NCBI RefSeq assembly: GCF_030150155.1 | Contig: NZ_JASLGR010000061.1 | Location: 106,291 to 170,290 of the forward strand | Direction: 5' to 3' | DNA length: 64,000 bases | From: Nocardioides sp. | Lineage (GTDB): Bacteria > Actinomycetota > Actinomycetes > Propionibacteriales > Nocardioidaceae | In this document: positions 7,529 to 15,000 of the stretch, piece after piece | How positions within the stretch are numbered: position 1 is the first letter of the stretch | Layout: the number at the start of each line of letters is the position of its first letter | Position numbers and translations under genes: made by a program | Notes under the pieces: generated by a model | The model's input: the letters and a program-made list of their open reading frames with translations, nothing else | What the model was told of the DNA's origin: nothing | Databases searched by the model: none

Positions 7529-8961
7529 TGGCCGCCACCACCGCCGCGGCCATCCCCGGCCTGCCGGTCGAGACCGAGCTGCCCGACCAGGTCGGCGTGC
7601 TGGTCCTCGGTGCCGGGCTCGCCGGCTGCGCGGCCCTGCTCGCCGCCGCCGAGGCCGGTCAGTACGCGTTCGGAATCGAGAAGACCGACGCGATCGGCGG
7701 CTCGACGGTGAAGTCCGCGGGCCTGTCGGCCTTCGCCGGCACCGACGAGCAGGCCGCCCAGGGCATCGACGACTCCGTCGACCTGCTCCGCGCCGACCTG
7801 CTCGAGGTCGGCAAGCACCGCAACGACCCGGCCCTGGTCGACCTCTACTGCGCGCACCAGCTCGAGACCTACCGCTGGCTGAAGTCGCACGGCATCGAGT
7901 ACGGCGAGATCCATGCCGCCTCGGGCCAGTCAGCGCCCCGCTCCCACCCCACCGACACCACCGGGATGCTGGTCCACCTGCTCAAGGCGGCCGGCAAGCT
8001 CGGTGCGCGGATCCGCTTCGAGACGCCCGCCACCCGGCTGCTGCACGACGGCACCCGGGTCACCGGCGTGGAGGTCCGCACCGCCGACGGCGCGACCCAC
8101 CAGATCCTCGCCGACGCGGTCGTGCTCGCCACCGGCGGCTTCTCGATGTCGCCGGAGATGCTGGAGACCTTCGCGCCCCAGATGGAGCACGCCCTGCGGC
8201 AGGGTGGCGTCGGGAACACCGGCGACGGCCTCAAGATGGGCATGGCGCTCGGCGCCGGCCTGCGGGACACGCCGTACATCAAGGGCACCTACGGGCACTA
8301 CTACACCGAGCACCCCGACGAGGACGGCACCGGCATCCTGGCCGTCTACAAGGGCGCGATCGCGGTCAACCGCGACGGCCGGCGGTTCGTCGACGAGTCG
8401 AAGAACTACAAGGAGATCGGCGACGCCGCCCTGGTCCAGCCCGACGTCACCACCTGGCAGATCTTCGACGCCGCCACGATGGCGCTGTCCAACGACGAGG
8501 TGCCGATCTACGAGTTCGCCGGTCGGCTGCGCGCCGGTCTGCTGATCGAGGCCGACACCATCGCCGACCTGGAGACCAAGGTCGGGCTGCCCAGCGGCTC
8601 CCTGGTCGCCACCGTCGACGCGTACAACTCCGCGATCGCCGAGGGCACCCCCGACCCGCTCGGCCGGGTACACCTGTCCGGCGGCGTCGGCGAGCGCCGC
8701 CCGATCGCGACCGGGCCGTTCTACGCCCACGCGTCGGGCACGGTCGTGCTGGCGACGTACTGCGGACTGACCGTCGACACCGACCTGCGCGTCCTGGACT
8801 GGTGGGGCGCGCCCATCGAGCGGCTCTACGCCGCTGGCGAGATGATCGGCGGCCTGCACGGCGCCGGCTACATGACCGGAACGTCGATCGGCAAGGCGGG
8901 CATCTTCGGCCGCCTCGCCGGTACCCACGCTGCAGCTGAGGAGAGTGACCTCGAATGGTGA
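7528..8961 (+). CDS. FAD-dependent dehydrogenase, fumarate reductase/KstD type (copy 1)
   Basis: A 477-residue flavoprotein with the Rossmann motif VLVLGAGLAGCAALLAA near residues 17-33, a FAD-binding ATGGFSMSPEM block, NRDGRRFVDES and the C-terminal LYAAGEMIGGLHGAGYMTG segment of the succinate dehydrogenase/fumarate reductase flavoprotein superfamily. The family includes fumarate and urocanate reductases, 3-ketosteroid delta-1 dehydrogenases and ring desaturases. The ATG at 7528 shares one base with the preceding stop (TGATG); the same frame is open far upstream only as a shadow of the lyase gene. Likely cytoplasmic, oxidising or reducing an alpha,beta bond next to a carbonyl or carboxyl. 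It is one of three such paralogues in this operon. Confidence 0.82.
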   Translation: MAATTAAAIPGLPVETELPDQVGVLVLGAGLAGCAALLAAAEAGQYAFGIEKTDAIGGSTVKSAGLSAFAGTDEQAAQGIDDSVDLLRADLLEVGKHRNDPALVDLYCAHQLETYRWLKSHGIEYGEIHAASGQSAPRSHPTDTTGMLVHLLKAAGKLGARIRFETPATRLLHDGTRVTGVEVRTADGATHQILADAVVLATGGFSMSPEMLETFAPQMEHALRQGGVGNTGDGLKMGMALGAGLRDTPYIKGTYGHYYTEHPDEDGTGILAVYKGAIAVNRDGRRFVDESKNYKEIGDAALVQPDVTTWQIFDAATMALSNDEVPIYEFAGRLRAGLLIEADTIADLETKVGLPSGSLVATVDAYNSAIAEGTPDPLGRVHLSGGVGERRPIATGPFYAHASGTVVLATYCGLTVDTDLRVLDWWGAPIERLYAAGEMIGGLHGAGYMTGTSIGKAGIFGRLAGTHAAAEESDLEW

Positions 8962-9764
8962 GCCCCTTCTACCTGGGAGACCGCAAGGCCCTGGTGATCG
9001 GCGCAGGCGCCGGTGGACTCGGTGCCGGTGCGGCGATCGCGCTGGCCGAGCACGGTGCCGACGTGGCGCTGTGCGACCTGCCCGGTCGCCGTGAGGACCT
9101 GGTCTCCACCGCCGCCTCGGTGCGTGCGGCCGGCCGTGAGGTCTCCACCCACGACATCGACGTCACCAACGAGACCTCGGTCCGGTCCGCCTTCGCCGCC
9201 GCCCAGGCCGTGCACGGCCGGATCGACATCGTGCTCAACTGCGCGGGCACCATGCTGCGCAAGGAGTACGACCAGACCTCGGTCGAGGAGTTCGAGCGCG
9301 TCCTGCGGATCAACCTCACCGGCTCCTGGCTGGTCGCCCGCGAGGCCGGCAAGCTGATGAGCGCCCAGGTGCCGGTCGCCGACGGCTCCACCACCCCGGT
9401 CCGTGGCCGGATCATCAACCTGACCACGGTGTACGCCGAGCGCGTCGGCCCCGTGCCGGAGACGGCGTACTACGCCTCGAAGGCAGGCGTCACCAACGTC
9501 ACCCGCGGCATGGCCCAGGAGCTCGGCCCGCTCGGGATCACCGTCAACTGCCTGGCGCCGGGCGTCTTCTTCCCGACCGGGATGACCGCGGCGCTGGCCG
9601 AGTCGCCCGAGCGCCTGCAGTGGTTCTCCGGCCGCACCATGCTCGGTCGCCTCGGCAAGCCCGGCGTCGACTTCAACGGCCCGGTGCTCTTCCTGGCCTC
9701 CCCCGCCTCGTCCTACGTCACCGGTCAGGTGCTGTACGTCGACGGCGGCTGGTCGGCCTGGTGA
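8955..9764 (+). CDS. Short-chain dehydrogenase/reductase
   Basis: A 269-residue SDR, probably NAD(H)-dependent from the acidic CDLP turn after the second strand. The cofactor loop reads GAGAGGLGAG (16-25) instead of the usual TGxxxGxG, NCAG begins at 95, and the catalytic Tyr172/Lys176 lie in YYASK. The position of the catalytic serine is taken by Thr157/Thr158 (NLTTVY) and the spacing to Tyr is one longer than usual. The C-terminus VTGQVLYVDGGWS is classic. The ATG at 8955 overlaps the previous gene by 7 bases. Likely oxidises an alcohol or reduces a ketone made by the adjacent flavoprotein. Confidence 0.88.
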   Translation: MVSPFYLGDRKALVIGAGAGGLGAGAAIALAEHGADVALCDLPGRREDLVSTAASVRAAGREVSTHDIDVTNETSVRSAFAAAQAVHGRIDIVLNCAGTMLRKEYDQTSVEEFERVLRINLTGSWLVAREAGKLMSAQVPVADGSTTPVRGRIINLTTVYAERVGPVPETAYYASKAGVTNVTRGMAQELGPLGITVNCLAPGVFFPTGMTAALAESPERLQWFSGRTMLGRLGKPGVDFNGPVLFLASPASSYVTGQVLYVDGGWSAW

Positions 9765-9833
9765 CTGGTTCGACCCGCACCTGCCCTCTCTCCACTCCCC
9801 GCTCCCTGCTCTCACTGAACTGAAGGAATCACC

Positions 9834-10427
9834 ATGTCTGCCGTGCACACCAAGAAGGCCCTGCTCATGCTCGACTACCAGGTCGGCCTGTGCGAGGAGG
9901 GTCCCCACCTCAAGGCTCCGCCGCTCCAGGCCCAGATCGCCGAGCGTGGCGTGATCGCCACCGCCGCCTCCGTGCTGGCCGCTGCCCGCGCCGCCGGGAC
10001 CCTGGTCGTCCACGTGCGCCTCGCGTTCGACCCGTCGTACAAGCTCCGCACCAACCGGCTGCCGCGGTTCGACCCCTACGAGAACAACCGGGTCATGCTG
10101 GCCGACTCCCCCGAGGCGCAGATCATCGACGCGCTCGCCCCGATCGAGGGCGAGCCGGTCGTCGACAAGGGCTGCGTCAACCCGTTCATCGGCACCGCGC
10201 TGCGCGACATGCTCGCCGCCGAGGGTGTCACCGAGGTCGTCCTCGGTGGTGTCGCCACCAACCTGGTGCTGGAGTCGGCCGCGCGCCACGCCTCGGACTC
10301 CGGCCTGCAGGTGACCGTCGTCGAGGACATGTGCGCCTCGTTCTCCCCCGAGATGCACGACTTCGCGTGTCAGAAGGTGCTGCCGCTCTTCGGCGCCATC
10401 ACGTCGGCCGCCGACCTCACCTTCTGA
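9834..10427 (+). CDS. Isochorismatase-like (cysteine hydrolase fold) protein without the cysteine
   Basis: A 197-residue isochorismatase-superfamily protein with AAGGAATC ahead of its ATG. Two triad residues are present, Asp14 (LMLDYQ) and Lys112 (VVDKG). The nucleophilic cysteine position of the family motif GxATNxCVExxAR is Val145 (GVATNLVLESAARHA). Amidases of this family (maleamate, nicotinamide, N-carbamoylsarcosine hydrolases) need the cysteine, while true isochorismatases manage without it. A non-amide hydrolysis or lyase-like reaction is therefore more likely than deamination, which is inference. It follows the SDR after a 69-base gap, the longest within this operon. Confidence 0.85.
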   Translation: MSAVHTKKALLMLDYQVGLCEEGPHLKAPPLQAQIAERGVIATAASVLAAARAAGTLVVHVRLAFDPSYKLRTNRLPRFDPYENNRVMLADSPEAQIIDALAPIEGEPVVDKGCVNPFIGTALRDMLAAEGVTEVVLGGVATNLVLESAARHASDSGLQVTVVEDMCASFSPEMHDFACQKVLPLFGAITSAADLTF

Positions 10428-10458
10428 TCCGCGCCGAGCGCAACCGAGAGGACACGCC

Positions 10459-11922
10459 ATGACTGAACAGACCCACTCGTACGACGTCGTCGTGGTCGGC
10501 GGCGGCATCGCCGGCCTGTCGGCCGCCGTCTCGGCCGCCGAGGCCGGCGCCCGGGTCGCGATCCTGGAGCGCGCGACCGAGGCCGAGACCGGCGGCAACA
10601 CCCGCTACACGGAGGCGTTCTTGCGGATGGCCTCGCTCGACGAGGTCGCCGAGGGCTTCGAGGAGATCCTGGTCGACGACTTCATGGGTCACCCGGACCC
10701 GTCGGTCGTGCGCGACGCGGCCCTGATGCCCGACCGGCAGGGGCCGCTCTACCGCGCCACCCACACGGTCAACCCCGACTACGTCGCGGCGCTGGCCGAG
10801 AACGCTCCCCTGGCGCTGCAGTGGCTGGCCGGTCACGGCGTGACGTTCGACTTCATGCCGACCCCGTTCCTGACCCAGTCGACCACCCGGATGGCTCCGG
10901 TCGGCGGCGGTCTGGCGCTGGTGGAGACGATGGGCAAGAAGGCCCGTGAGCTCGGCGTGGAGTTCCACTTCGAGACCACCGCCCGCCGGCTGACGTTCTC
11001 CACCGCGGGGATCAACGGCGTCTTCGCCCACACCTCGTCGGGCCCGGCCGTCTTCGAGGGCACCGTCGTGCTCGCCTCGGGCGGCTACCAGGGCAACTTC
11101 GAGATGATGGCGCGCTATCACGGCGCGCACGCGCTCACCGCGCGGCCGGTCGCCAAGGGCGGCAACTACAACAAGGGCGAGGGCCTGGAGATGGCGCTCG
11201 CGCTCGGTGCCGCCACCGCCGGCAACTTCTCCCTCTTCCACGCCGAGCCGGTCGACCCGCGCTCGGGTGAGCCGGAGGCGGCGATCTTCTGCTTCCCCTA
11301 CGGCATCCTGGTCAACCGCGAGGGCCAGCGCTTCGTCGACGAGGCCCGCGGCACCATCGACGCCTGGTACGAGCGAACCACCCGCGTGATCCAGGCCCAG
11401 ACCGAGGGCATCGCCTGGGTGATCCTGGACCAGAAGGGCCTGGCCGTGCCGAACATCATGGCCGGCGTCCGCACCGACATCGCCCCGATCACCAGCGCGA
11501 CCATCGGGGCCCTGGCGGCGAAGCTGGAGATCCCGGCCGACGCGCTGGAGGCCACGGTGGCGGCGTACAACGCGGCCTGCCCGGCGGGCGAGGGGTTCGA
11601 CCCGCTCACCCCCGACGGTCTGGCCACCTCCGGCCTGAGCCCGGCGAAGTCGAACTGGTCCACCCCGATCGCGGAGGGTCCGTTCACGGCGTACCCGATC
11701 ATGGCGGCCAACGTCTTCACCTTCGGTGGCCTCAAGACCACGCCCGAGGCCGAGGTCGTCGACCGCGACGGCAACCCGATCACCGGCCTGTACGCCGCCG
11801 GCGAGCTGACCGGGCTGTACTACTCGAACTACACCGGGTCGACCTCGGTCCTGCGGAGCGCGACGTTCGGTCGGATCGCCGGGGCCGAGGCAGCCAAGCT
11901 GCGGGTGGCGGTGAACGCCTGA
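10459..11922 (+). CDS. FAD-dependent dehydrogenase, tricarballylate dehydrogenase-like (copy 2)
   Basis: A 487-residue fumarate-reductase-type flavoprotein with the N-terminal FAD motif DVVVVGGGIAGLSAAVSA, followed by GGNTRYTEAFLRM. It also has VLASGGYQGNFEMM and NREGQRFVDEA, and ends with GLYAAGELTGLYYSNYTGST. The GGNTRY/SGGYQGN pattern recalls tricarballylate dehydrogenase (TcuA) and related enzymes that desaturate carboxylates. GAGAGGAC lies just upstream of the ATG at 10459. Its neighbours on the same operon are two further flavoproteins, so the pathway seems to contain several dehydrogenation steps. Confidence 0.82.
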   Translation: MTEQTHSYDVVVVGGGIAGLSAAVSAAEAGARVAILERATEAETGGNTRYTEAFLRMASLDEVAEGFEEILVDDFMGHPDPSVVRDAALMPDRQGPLYRATHTVNPDYVAALAENAPLALQWLAGHGVTFDFMPTPFLTQSTTRMAPVGGGLALVETMGKKARELGVEFHFETTARRLTFSTAGINGVFAHTSSGPAVFEGTVVLASGGYQGNFEMMARYHGAHALTARPVAKGGNYNKGEGLEMALALGAATAGNFSLFHAEPVDPRSGEPEAAIFCFPYGILVNREGQRFVDEARGTIDAWYERTTRVIQAQTEGIAWVILDQKGLAVPNIMAGVRTDIAPITSATIGALAAKLEIPADALEATVAAYNAACPAGEGFDPLTPDGLATSGLSPAKSNWSTPIAEGPFTAYPIMAANVFTFGGLKTTPEAEVVDRDGNPITGLYAAGELTGLYYSNYTGSTSVLRSATFGRIAGAEAAKLRVAVNA

Positions 11923-12725
11923 TGCGGATCTGGCACCAGTCCTTCACGGTGCTGGACGATGTCCCGCACTACCGCGACGCGCTGGCGCGGCACCTGACCT
12001 CGCAGGCGCAGCCGGGCACCACGATCGACCTGCACGGGATGAAGCCGGGCACGTACCCGTCGGACTACCCGGGCACGCACATCGGCTACGCCTACCTCGC
12101 GGGGCTGCACAGGGAGCAGTTCATCGAGGGTGCGCTGCGGGCTCAGGACGAGGGGTATGACGCGTACCTGATCGCGACGATTCCCGACACGGCGTACGAG
12201 GAGGTCCGGACGGTCGTCGACATCCCGGTCGTCACGTTCGGCCAGACCTCGGTGCTGGCAGCCGCGGCGCTGGGCGACTGCGTCGGGATCGTGAACTTCA
12301 TCGCGGCCCTGGAGCCCCAGTTGCGGCGCAACATGCGTAACTACCGGCTCGACTCGCTGGTGGGTCCGATCGTCCAGGTGGAGGCGGCGTTCCACGACGT
12401 GATGGCGGCGTACGCCTCCCCGGAGGGGCTGATCGCCGCCTTCGAGGCCGCTGCTCGCACGGCCATCGCGGCGGGGGCGAACGTGATCGTGCCCGGCGAG
12501 GGTCCGCTCAACGTCTTCCTCGCCGACCAGGGCATCTCCCGGGTCGACGACGTTCCGGTGCTCGACTCGCTGGGCACCCTGGTCCGGATGGCCGAACTGC
12601 GGGCCGCGCAGTATCGCGCGACAGGGTTGAAGCCGTCGCGGGTCGGGTTCTACGGCGCTCAGCCCGAGCGCGGTCTGCTTGACGCGGCGCGGTCGTTCTA
12701 CGGCGTCGACAAGGCGCTGTCGTGA
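11922..12725 (+). CDS. Aspartate/glutamate/hydantoin racemase-like protein lacking both cysteines
   Basis: A 267-residue protein with the pseudosymmetric two-lobe fold of Asp/Glu/hydantoin racemases, recognised from YDAYLIATIPDTAYEE and AAGANVIVPGEGPLNVFL at the places of the two catalytic loops. The family cysteines are absent: the first loop has Thr86 where AxC..D is expected, and the second has Gly192 where GC(A/T)G is expected. The only cysteine is Cys120. Racemisation by the two-cysteine mechanism is therefore improbable. A binding or isomerase/decarboxylase role is possible. Its ATG shares one base with the preceding stop, and its own TGA overlaps the next GTG. Confidence 0.75.
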   Translation: MRIWHQSFTVLDDVPHYRDALARHLTSQAQPGTTIDLHGMKPGTYPSDYPGTHIGYAYLAGLHREQFIEGALRAQDEGYDAYLIATIPDTAYEEVRTVVDIPVVTFGQTSVLAAAALGDCVGIVNFIAALEPQLRRNMRNYRLDSLVGPIVQVEAAFHDVMAAYASPEGLIAAFEAAARTAIAAGANVIVPGEGPLNVFLADQGISRVDDVPVLDSLGTLVRMAELRAAQYRATGLKPSRVGFYGAQPERGLLDAARSFYGVDKALS

Positions 12726-14080
12726 CGCAGCACCTCGACTGGGATTCTGAGGTCGATGTGGTCGTGGTCGGCGGTGGCGCGGCCGGTCTGATGACCGCGC
12801 TGCGGGCCGCCGCCAACCCCGACCTCGTCGTCGCGGTCTTCGAGAAGTCCACCCAGGGGGGCTGCAACGCCGCGATCTCGTCGGGCTCGCTGGCCGCCGG
12901 AGGCACCCGCTTCCAGGCCGCCGCCGGGATCGTCGACTCGCCCGCCCAGCACGCGGCCGACATCATCGCCGCCAACGGCGATGAGGGCTGGCGCCCCGTC
13001 ATCGAGGCGCTCTGCGAGGTCGCCCCCGCCCTGGTGGAGTGGGTCGCCGATTCGGGCTACCCGATCGAGATCGGCACCGACATGCCCCGAGCGGGGATGT
13101 CGGTGCCGCGCCTGCACACCGACGTCGGCCGCCTCGGCGGCGGACGGCTGATGCGGCACCTGCGGGACCTGGCCGAGGCGTGCGACAACATCGCGTTCGT
13201 GGACGAGGCCCCCGTGGTCGAGTTGGTCACGGCCTCCTCGACGCACGGCAGCACCGGTGTGGCCGGGGTCGTGGTGGAGCAGAACGGCACGCGTCAACGG
13301 GTCGGTGCGTCGGCCGTCGTACTGGCGTCGGACGGGTTCGCGAACTCGCCGACCCTCGTCGCCGAGCACCTCGCGCACCTCGGGGCGCCGTTCTACGGTG
13401 GGGTGTCGACCTCGACCGGGGACGCGCTCACCATGACCGCGGCGGCCGGGCTCGACGTCGCGCTGCGCAACATGGGCGCCGGGCTGCGCTCGGGGCTCGT
13501 GGTCGTGGACTACGGCACCCGGGTCTCCCCCGCACTGCCGTTCAACGGCGCGGTCCTGGTCAACACCGACGGGCAGCGGTTCGTCGACGAGGAGTCGAAG
13601 GGCTACTCCTCGATGGCCGGCGTGCTCCAGGGCCAGCCCGGCGAGCGCGCCACGATGATCTGGGACGAGACCGCGATGGCCGCGACCCGGGAGTCGGAGA
13701 TGATGCGTGAGTGCGACGCCGCCGGTGCGTTCCGGCACGCCGCCACGCTGGCCGACCTCGCCACGGCGTTGGGTCTGCCCCTCGACGACGTGGCCACGGC
13801 CCTGGCTCCCCGGGACGGCCGGCGCGCCCTGGAGGCACCGTTCCACTACGCGACGGTGACCCACGGCCTGCTCACCACCCAGGGCGGCCTCGTGATCGAC
13901 ACCGCCGGCCGAGTGCTGACGTCGTCCGGAACCCCTGTTCCGGGCCTGTACGCCGGCGGCGGTGCTGCCTGTGGCCTGGCCGGCTCCCACTCCGACGGCT
14001 ACATGTCCGGCAACGGGCTGCTGAGCGCGTTCGGGATGGGCTGGATCGTGGGCAACGCCTTGGCGGCTGCGGGCGTCTGA
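12722..14080 (+). CDS. FAD-dependent dehydrogenase, fumarate reductase type (copy 3)
   Basis: A 452-residue flavoprotein starting with GTG at 12722 in a GTGA overlap. The FAD motif VDVVVVGGGAAGLMTALRAA is near residues 10-28, with GGCNAAISSGSLAAGG, VVLASDGFANSPTL, NTDGQRFVDEES and the C-terminal GLYAGGGAACGLAGSHSDGYMSGNGLL. The Cys/His/Ser cluster near the isoalloxazine differs from copies 1 and 2, so the three copies probably act on different intermediates. It is the last gene of the rightward operon. No terminator is obvious; the FitAB control region begins 9 bases later. Confidence 0.82.
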   Translation: MTQHLDWDSEVDVVVVGGGAAGLMTALRAAANPDLVVAVFEKSTQGGCNAAISSGSLAAGGTRFQAAAGIVDSPAQHAADIIAANGDEGWRPVIEALCEVAPALVEWVADSGYPIEIGTDMPRAGMSVPRLHTDVGRLGGGRLMRHLRDLAEACDNIAFVDEAPVVELVTASSTHGSTGVAGVVVEQNGTRQRVGASAVVLASDGFANSPTLVAEHLAHLGAPFYGGVSTSTGDALTMTAAAGLDVALRNMGAGLRSGLVVVDYGTRVSPALPFNGAVLVNTDGQRFVDEESKGYSSMAGVLQGQPGERATMIWDETAMAATRESEMMRECDAAGAFRHAATLADLATALGLPLDDVATALAPRDGRRALEAPFHYATVTHGLLTTQGGLVIDTAGRVLTSSGTPVPGLYAGGGAACGLAGSHSDGYMSGNGLLSAFGMGWIVGNALAAAGV

Positions 14081-14088
14081 GGCACGAC

Positions 14089-14141
14089 GGCGACCACGGA
14101 TCGACTGTTAGCACTCGTGTTAACGCCGATCCATGGTCGCC
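14089..14141 (+). promoter_or_regulatory. Nested inverted repeats across the FitA start codon
   Basis: GGCGACCACGGATCG (14089-14103) is the inverted repeat of CGATCCATGGTCGCC (14127-14141) with one mismatch, and the second arm contains the ATG of the antitoxin gene. Nested inside is GTTAGCAC/GTGTTAAC (14106-14123), again with one mismatch. FitA-type antitoxins bind inverted repeats in their own promoter, so this is a candidate autoregulatory operator. In an RNA that starts upstream, the outer stem would also bury the start codon. Confidence 0.6.
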
Positions 14142-14375
14142 GTCCACATTCGCAACGTCCCGGAGGAGACCGTCGCTCGACTCAAGGCGCGCGCGGCGAG
14201 CAACGGCCGCTCCTACGAGGCCGAGCTGCGGATCGTGCTCGATGAGGCAGCGCTGGCTCCGGCCGCGCGGCAGCGGCGACAGATCGCCTGGCCCCCACCC
14301 CCGCCGGTGAGTGTCACGATCGAGGATCGCCACGAGCTGTACTACCCCGACGACGAGAACCATCTGCTCCGGTGA
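14133..14375 (+). CDS. FitA-like ribbon-helix-helix antitoxin
   Basis: An 80-residue protein. The first 40 residues form a ribbon-helix-helix DNA-binding unit (VAVHIRNVPEETVARLKARAA then NGRSYEAELR), typical of FitA/CopG antitoxins. The proline-rich middle (AWPPPPPVSV) and acidic tail should wrap the toxin. The ATG at 14133 lies inside an inverted repeat and there is no purine-rich ribosome site, so translation may be leaderless or structure-controlled. Its TGA overlaps the GTG of the toxin gene (GTGA), as is usual for these pairs. Confidence 0.85.
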   Translation: MVAVHIRNVPEETVARLKARAASNGRSYEAELRIVLDEAALAPAARQRRQIAWPPPPPVSVTIEDRHELYYPDDENHLLR

Positions 14376-14674
14376 TCGCACACCGCGTCGAACGAGCACT
14401 GGTCGACACCGACGTGATCGTGACGGCCTACGACCCTGCGCGCGCCGGACATCATCAGGCGCGCGCACTCCTGGAGAGCGACCCCCGCGACCTGATCGTC
14501 GCCACCCAGAGCTTCCGCGAGTTCGTCGACACCGGACTGGCTAGCAGCCAGCCGATCCACGACGCGCACCTGGTGGCGGTCGCCCTCGAACACCGGGCCA
14601 ACGCGATCATCACGTCGAACGTCCGCCACTTCGAGCGTTTCAACGCCATGATCCGGGTCGAATCACTCCGGTGA
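14372..14674 (+). CDS. PIN-domain toxin with an internal deletion (FitB/VapC-like)
   Basis: A 100-residue PIN-domain protein; family members usually have 130-145 residues. Acidic residues of the nuclease centre are visible: Asp12/Asp14 (LVDTDVIVTAYD), Glu50 (SFREF) and Asp64 (PIHDAHLVAVAL). The C-terminal strand SNVRHFERF is also recognisable. Only 14 residues separate Glu50 from Asp64, where FitB has about 60, so the helical middle is missing without a frameshift. The N- and C-terminal parts read normally, so this looks like an in-frame deletion. The protein may still bind the antitoxin but probably is not an active RNase. Confidence 0.75.
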   Translation: MIAHRVERALVDTDVIVTAYDPARAGHHQARALLESDPRDLIVATQSFREFVDTGLASSQPIHDAHLVAVALEHRANAIITSNVRHFERFNAMIRVESLR

Positions 14675-14700
14675 CGGCGTACGCCGGCCCTCGCCGCAGT

Positions 14701-14719
14701 GGTACGCTATCTGGTACCA
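14701..14719. promoter_or_regulatory. Candidate YefM-YoeB operator/promoter
   Basis: Two GTAC cores (14702-14705 and 14714-14717) lie 12 bp apart in the sequence GGTACGCTATCTGGTACCA, directly upstream of the antitoxin gene. The E. coli YefM-YoeB operator is known for two TGTACA-core palindromes with a similar one-helical-turn spacing, so conditional repression by the YefM-YoeB complex is likely here. Confidence 0.5.
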
Positions 14720-14740
14720 GCAAGCACGAGGAGTGACGCT

Positions 14741-14992
14741 ATGGCCATTACCGCAACAGAGGCGCGACGCAGCCTCTTCCCCCTCGTACAGCAGGTCAAC
14801 GACGACCGCACCGCTATCGAGATCACCTCGAAGAACGGCAACGCCGTCTTGATGTCAGCCGACGAGTACTCCGCATGGCAGGAGACGGCCTACCTCTTCC
14901 GCTCGCCAGCCAACGCGCGCCGCTTGCTGGAGGCCATCGAGGATGCCGAGCGAGGCGATGTCGTCACCCACCCGCTCGCAGACGTTGACTAG
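14741..14992 (+). CDS. yefM: YefM/Phd-family antitoxin
   Basis: An 83-residue antitoxin beginning MAITATEARRSLFPLVQQVN, the standard YefM/Phd N-terminus that forms the DNA-binding dimer, followed by IEITSKNGNAVLMSADEYSAWQE and an acidic C-terminal helix (AIEDAERGD) that neutralises the toxin. The ATG at 14741 is chosen over the frame opening at 14699 because GAGGAG precedes it by 7 bases and the family starts exactly here. It is followed 8 bases later by the YoeB toxin gene. Confidence 0.9.
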   Translation: MAITATEARRSLFPLVQQVNDDRTAIEITSKNGNAVLMSADEYSAWQETAYLFRSPANARRLLEAIEDAERGDVVTHPLADVD

Positions 14993-15000
14993 CCACGAAC

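Noticed and set aside
14372..14674. Pseudogene call for the short PIN protein
   Set aside because: The frame, start overlap, codon bias and both ends are intact, so an in-frame deletion variant is described instead of a pseudogene.
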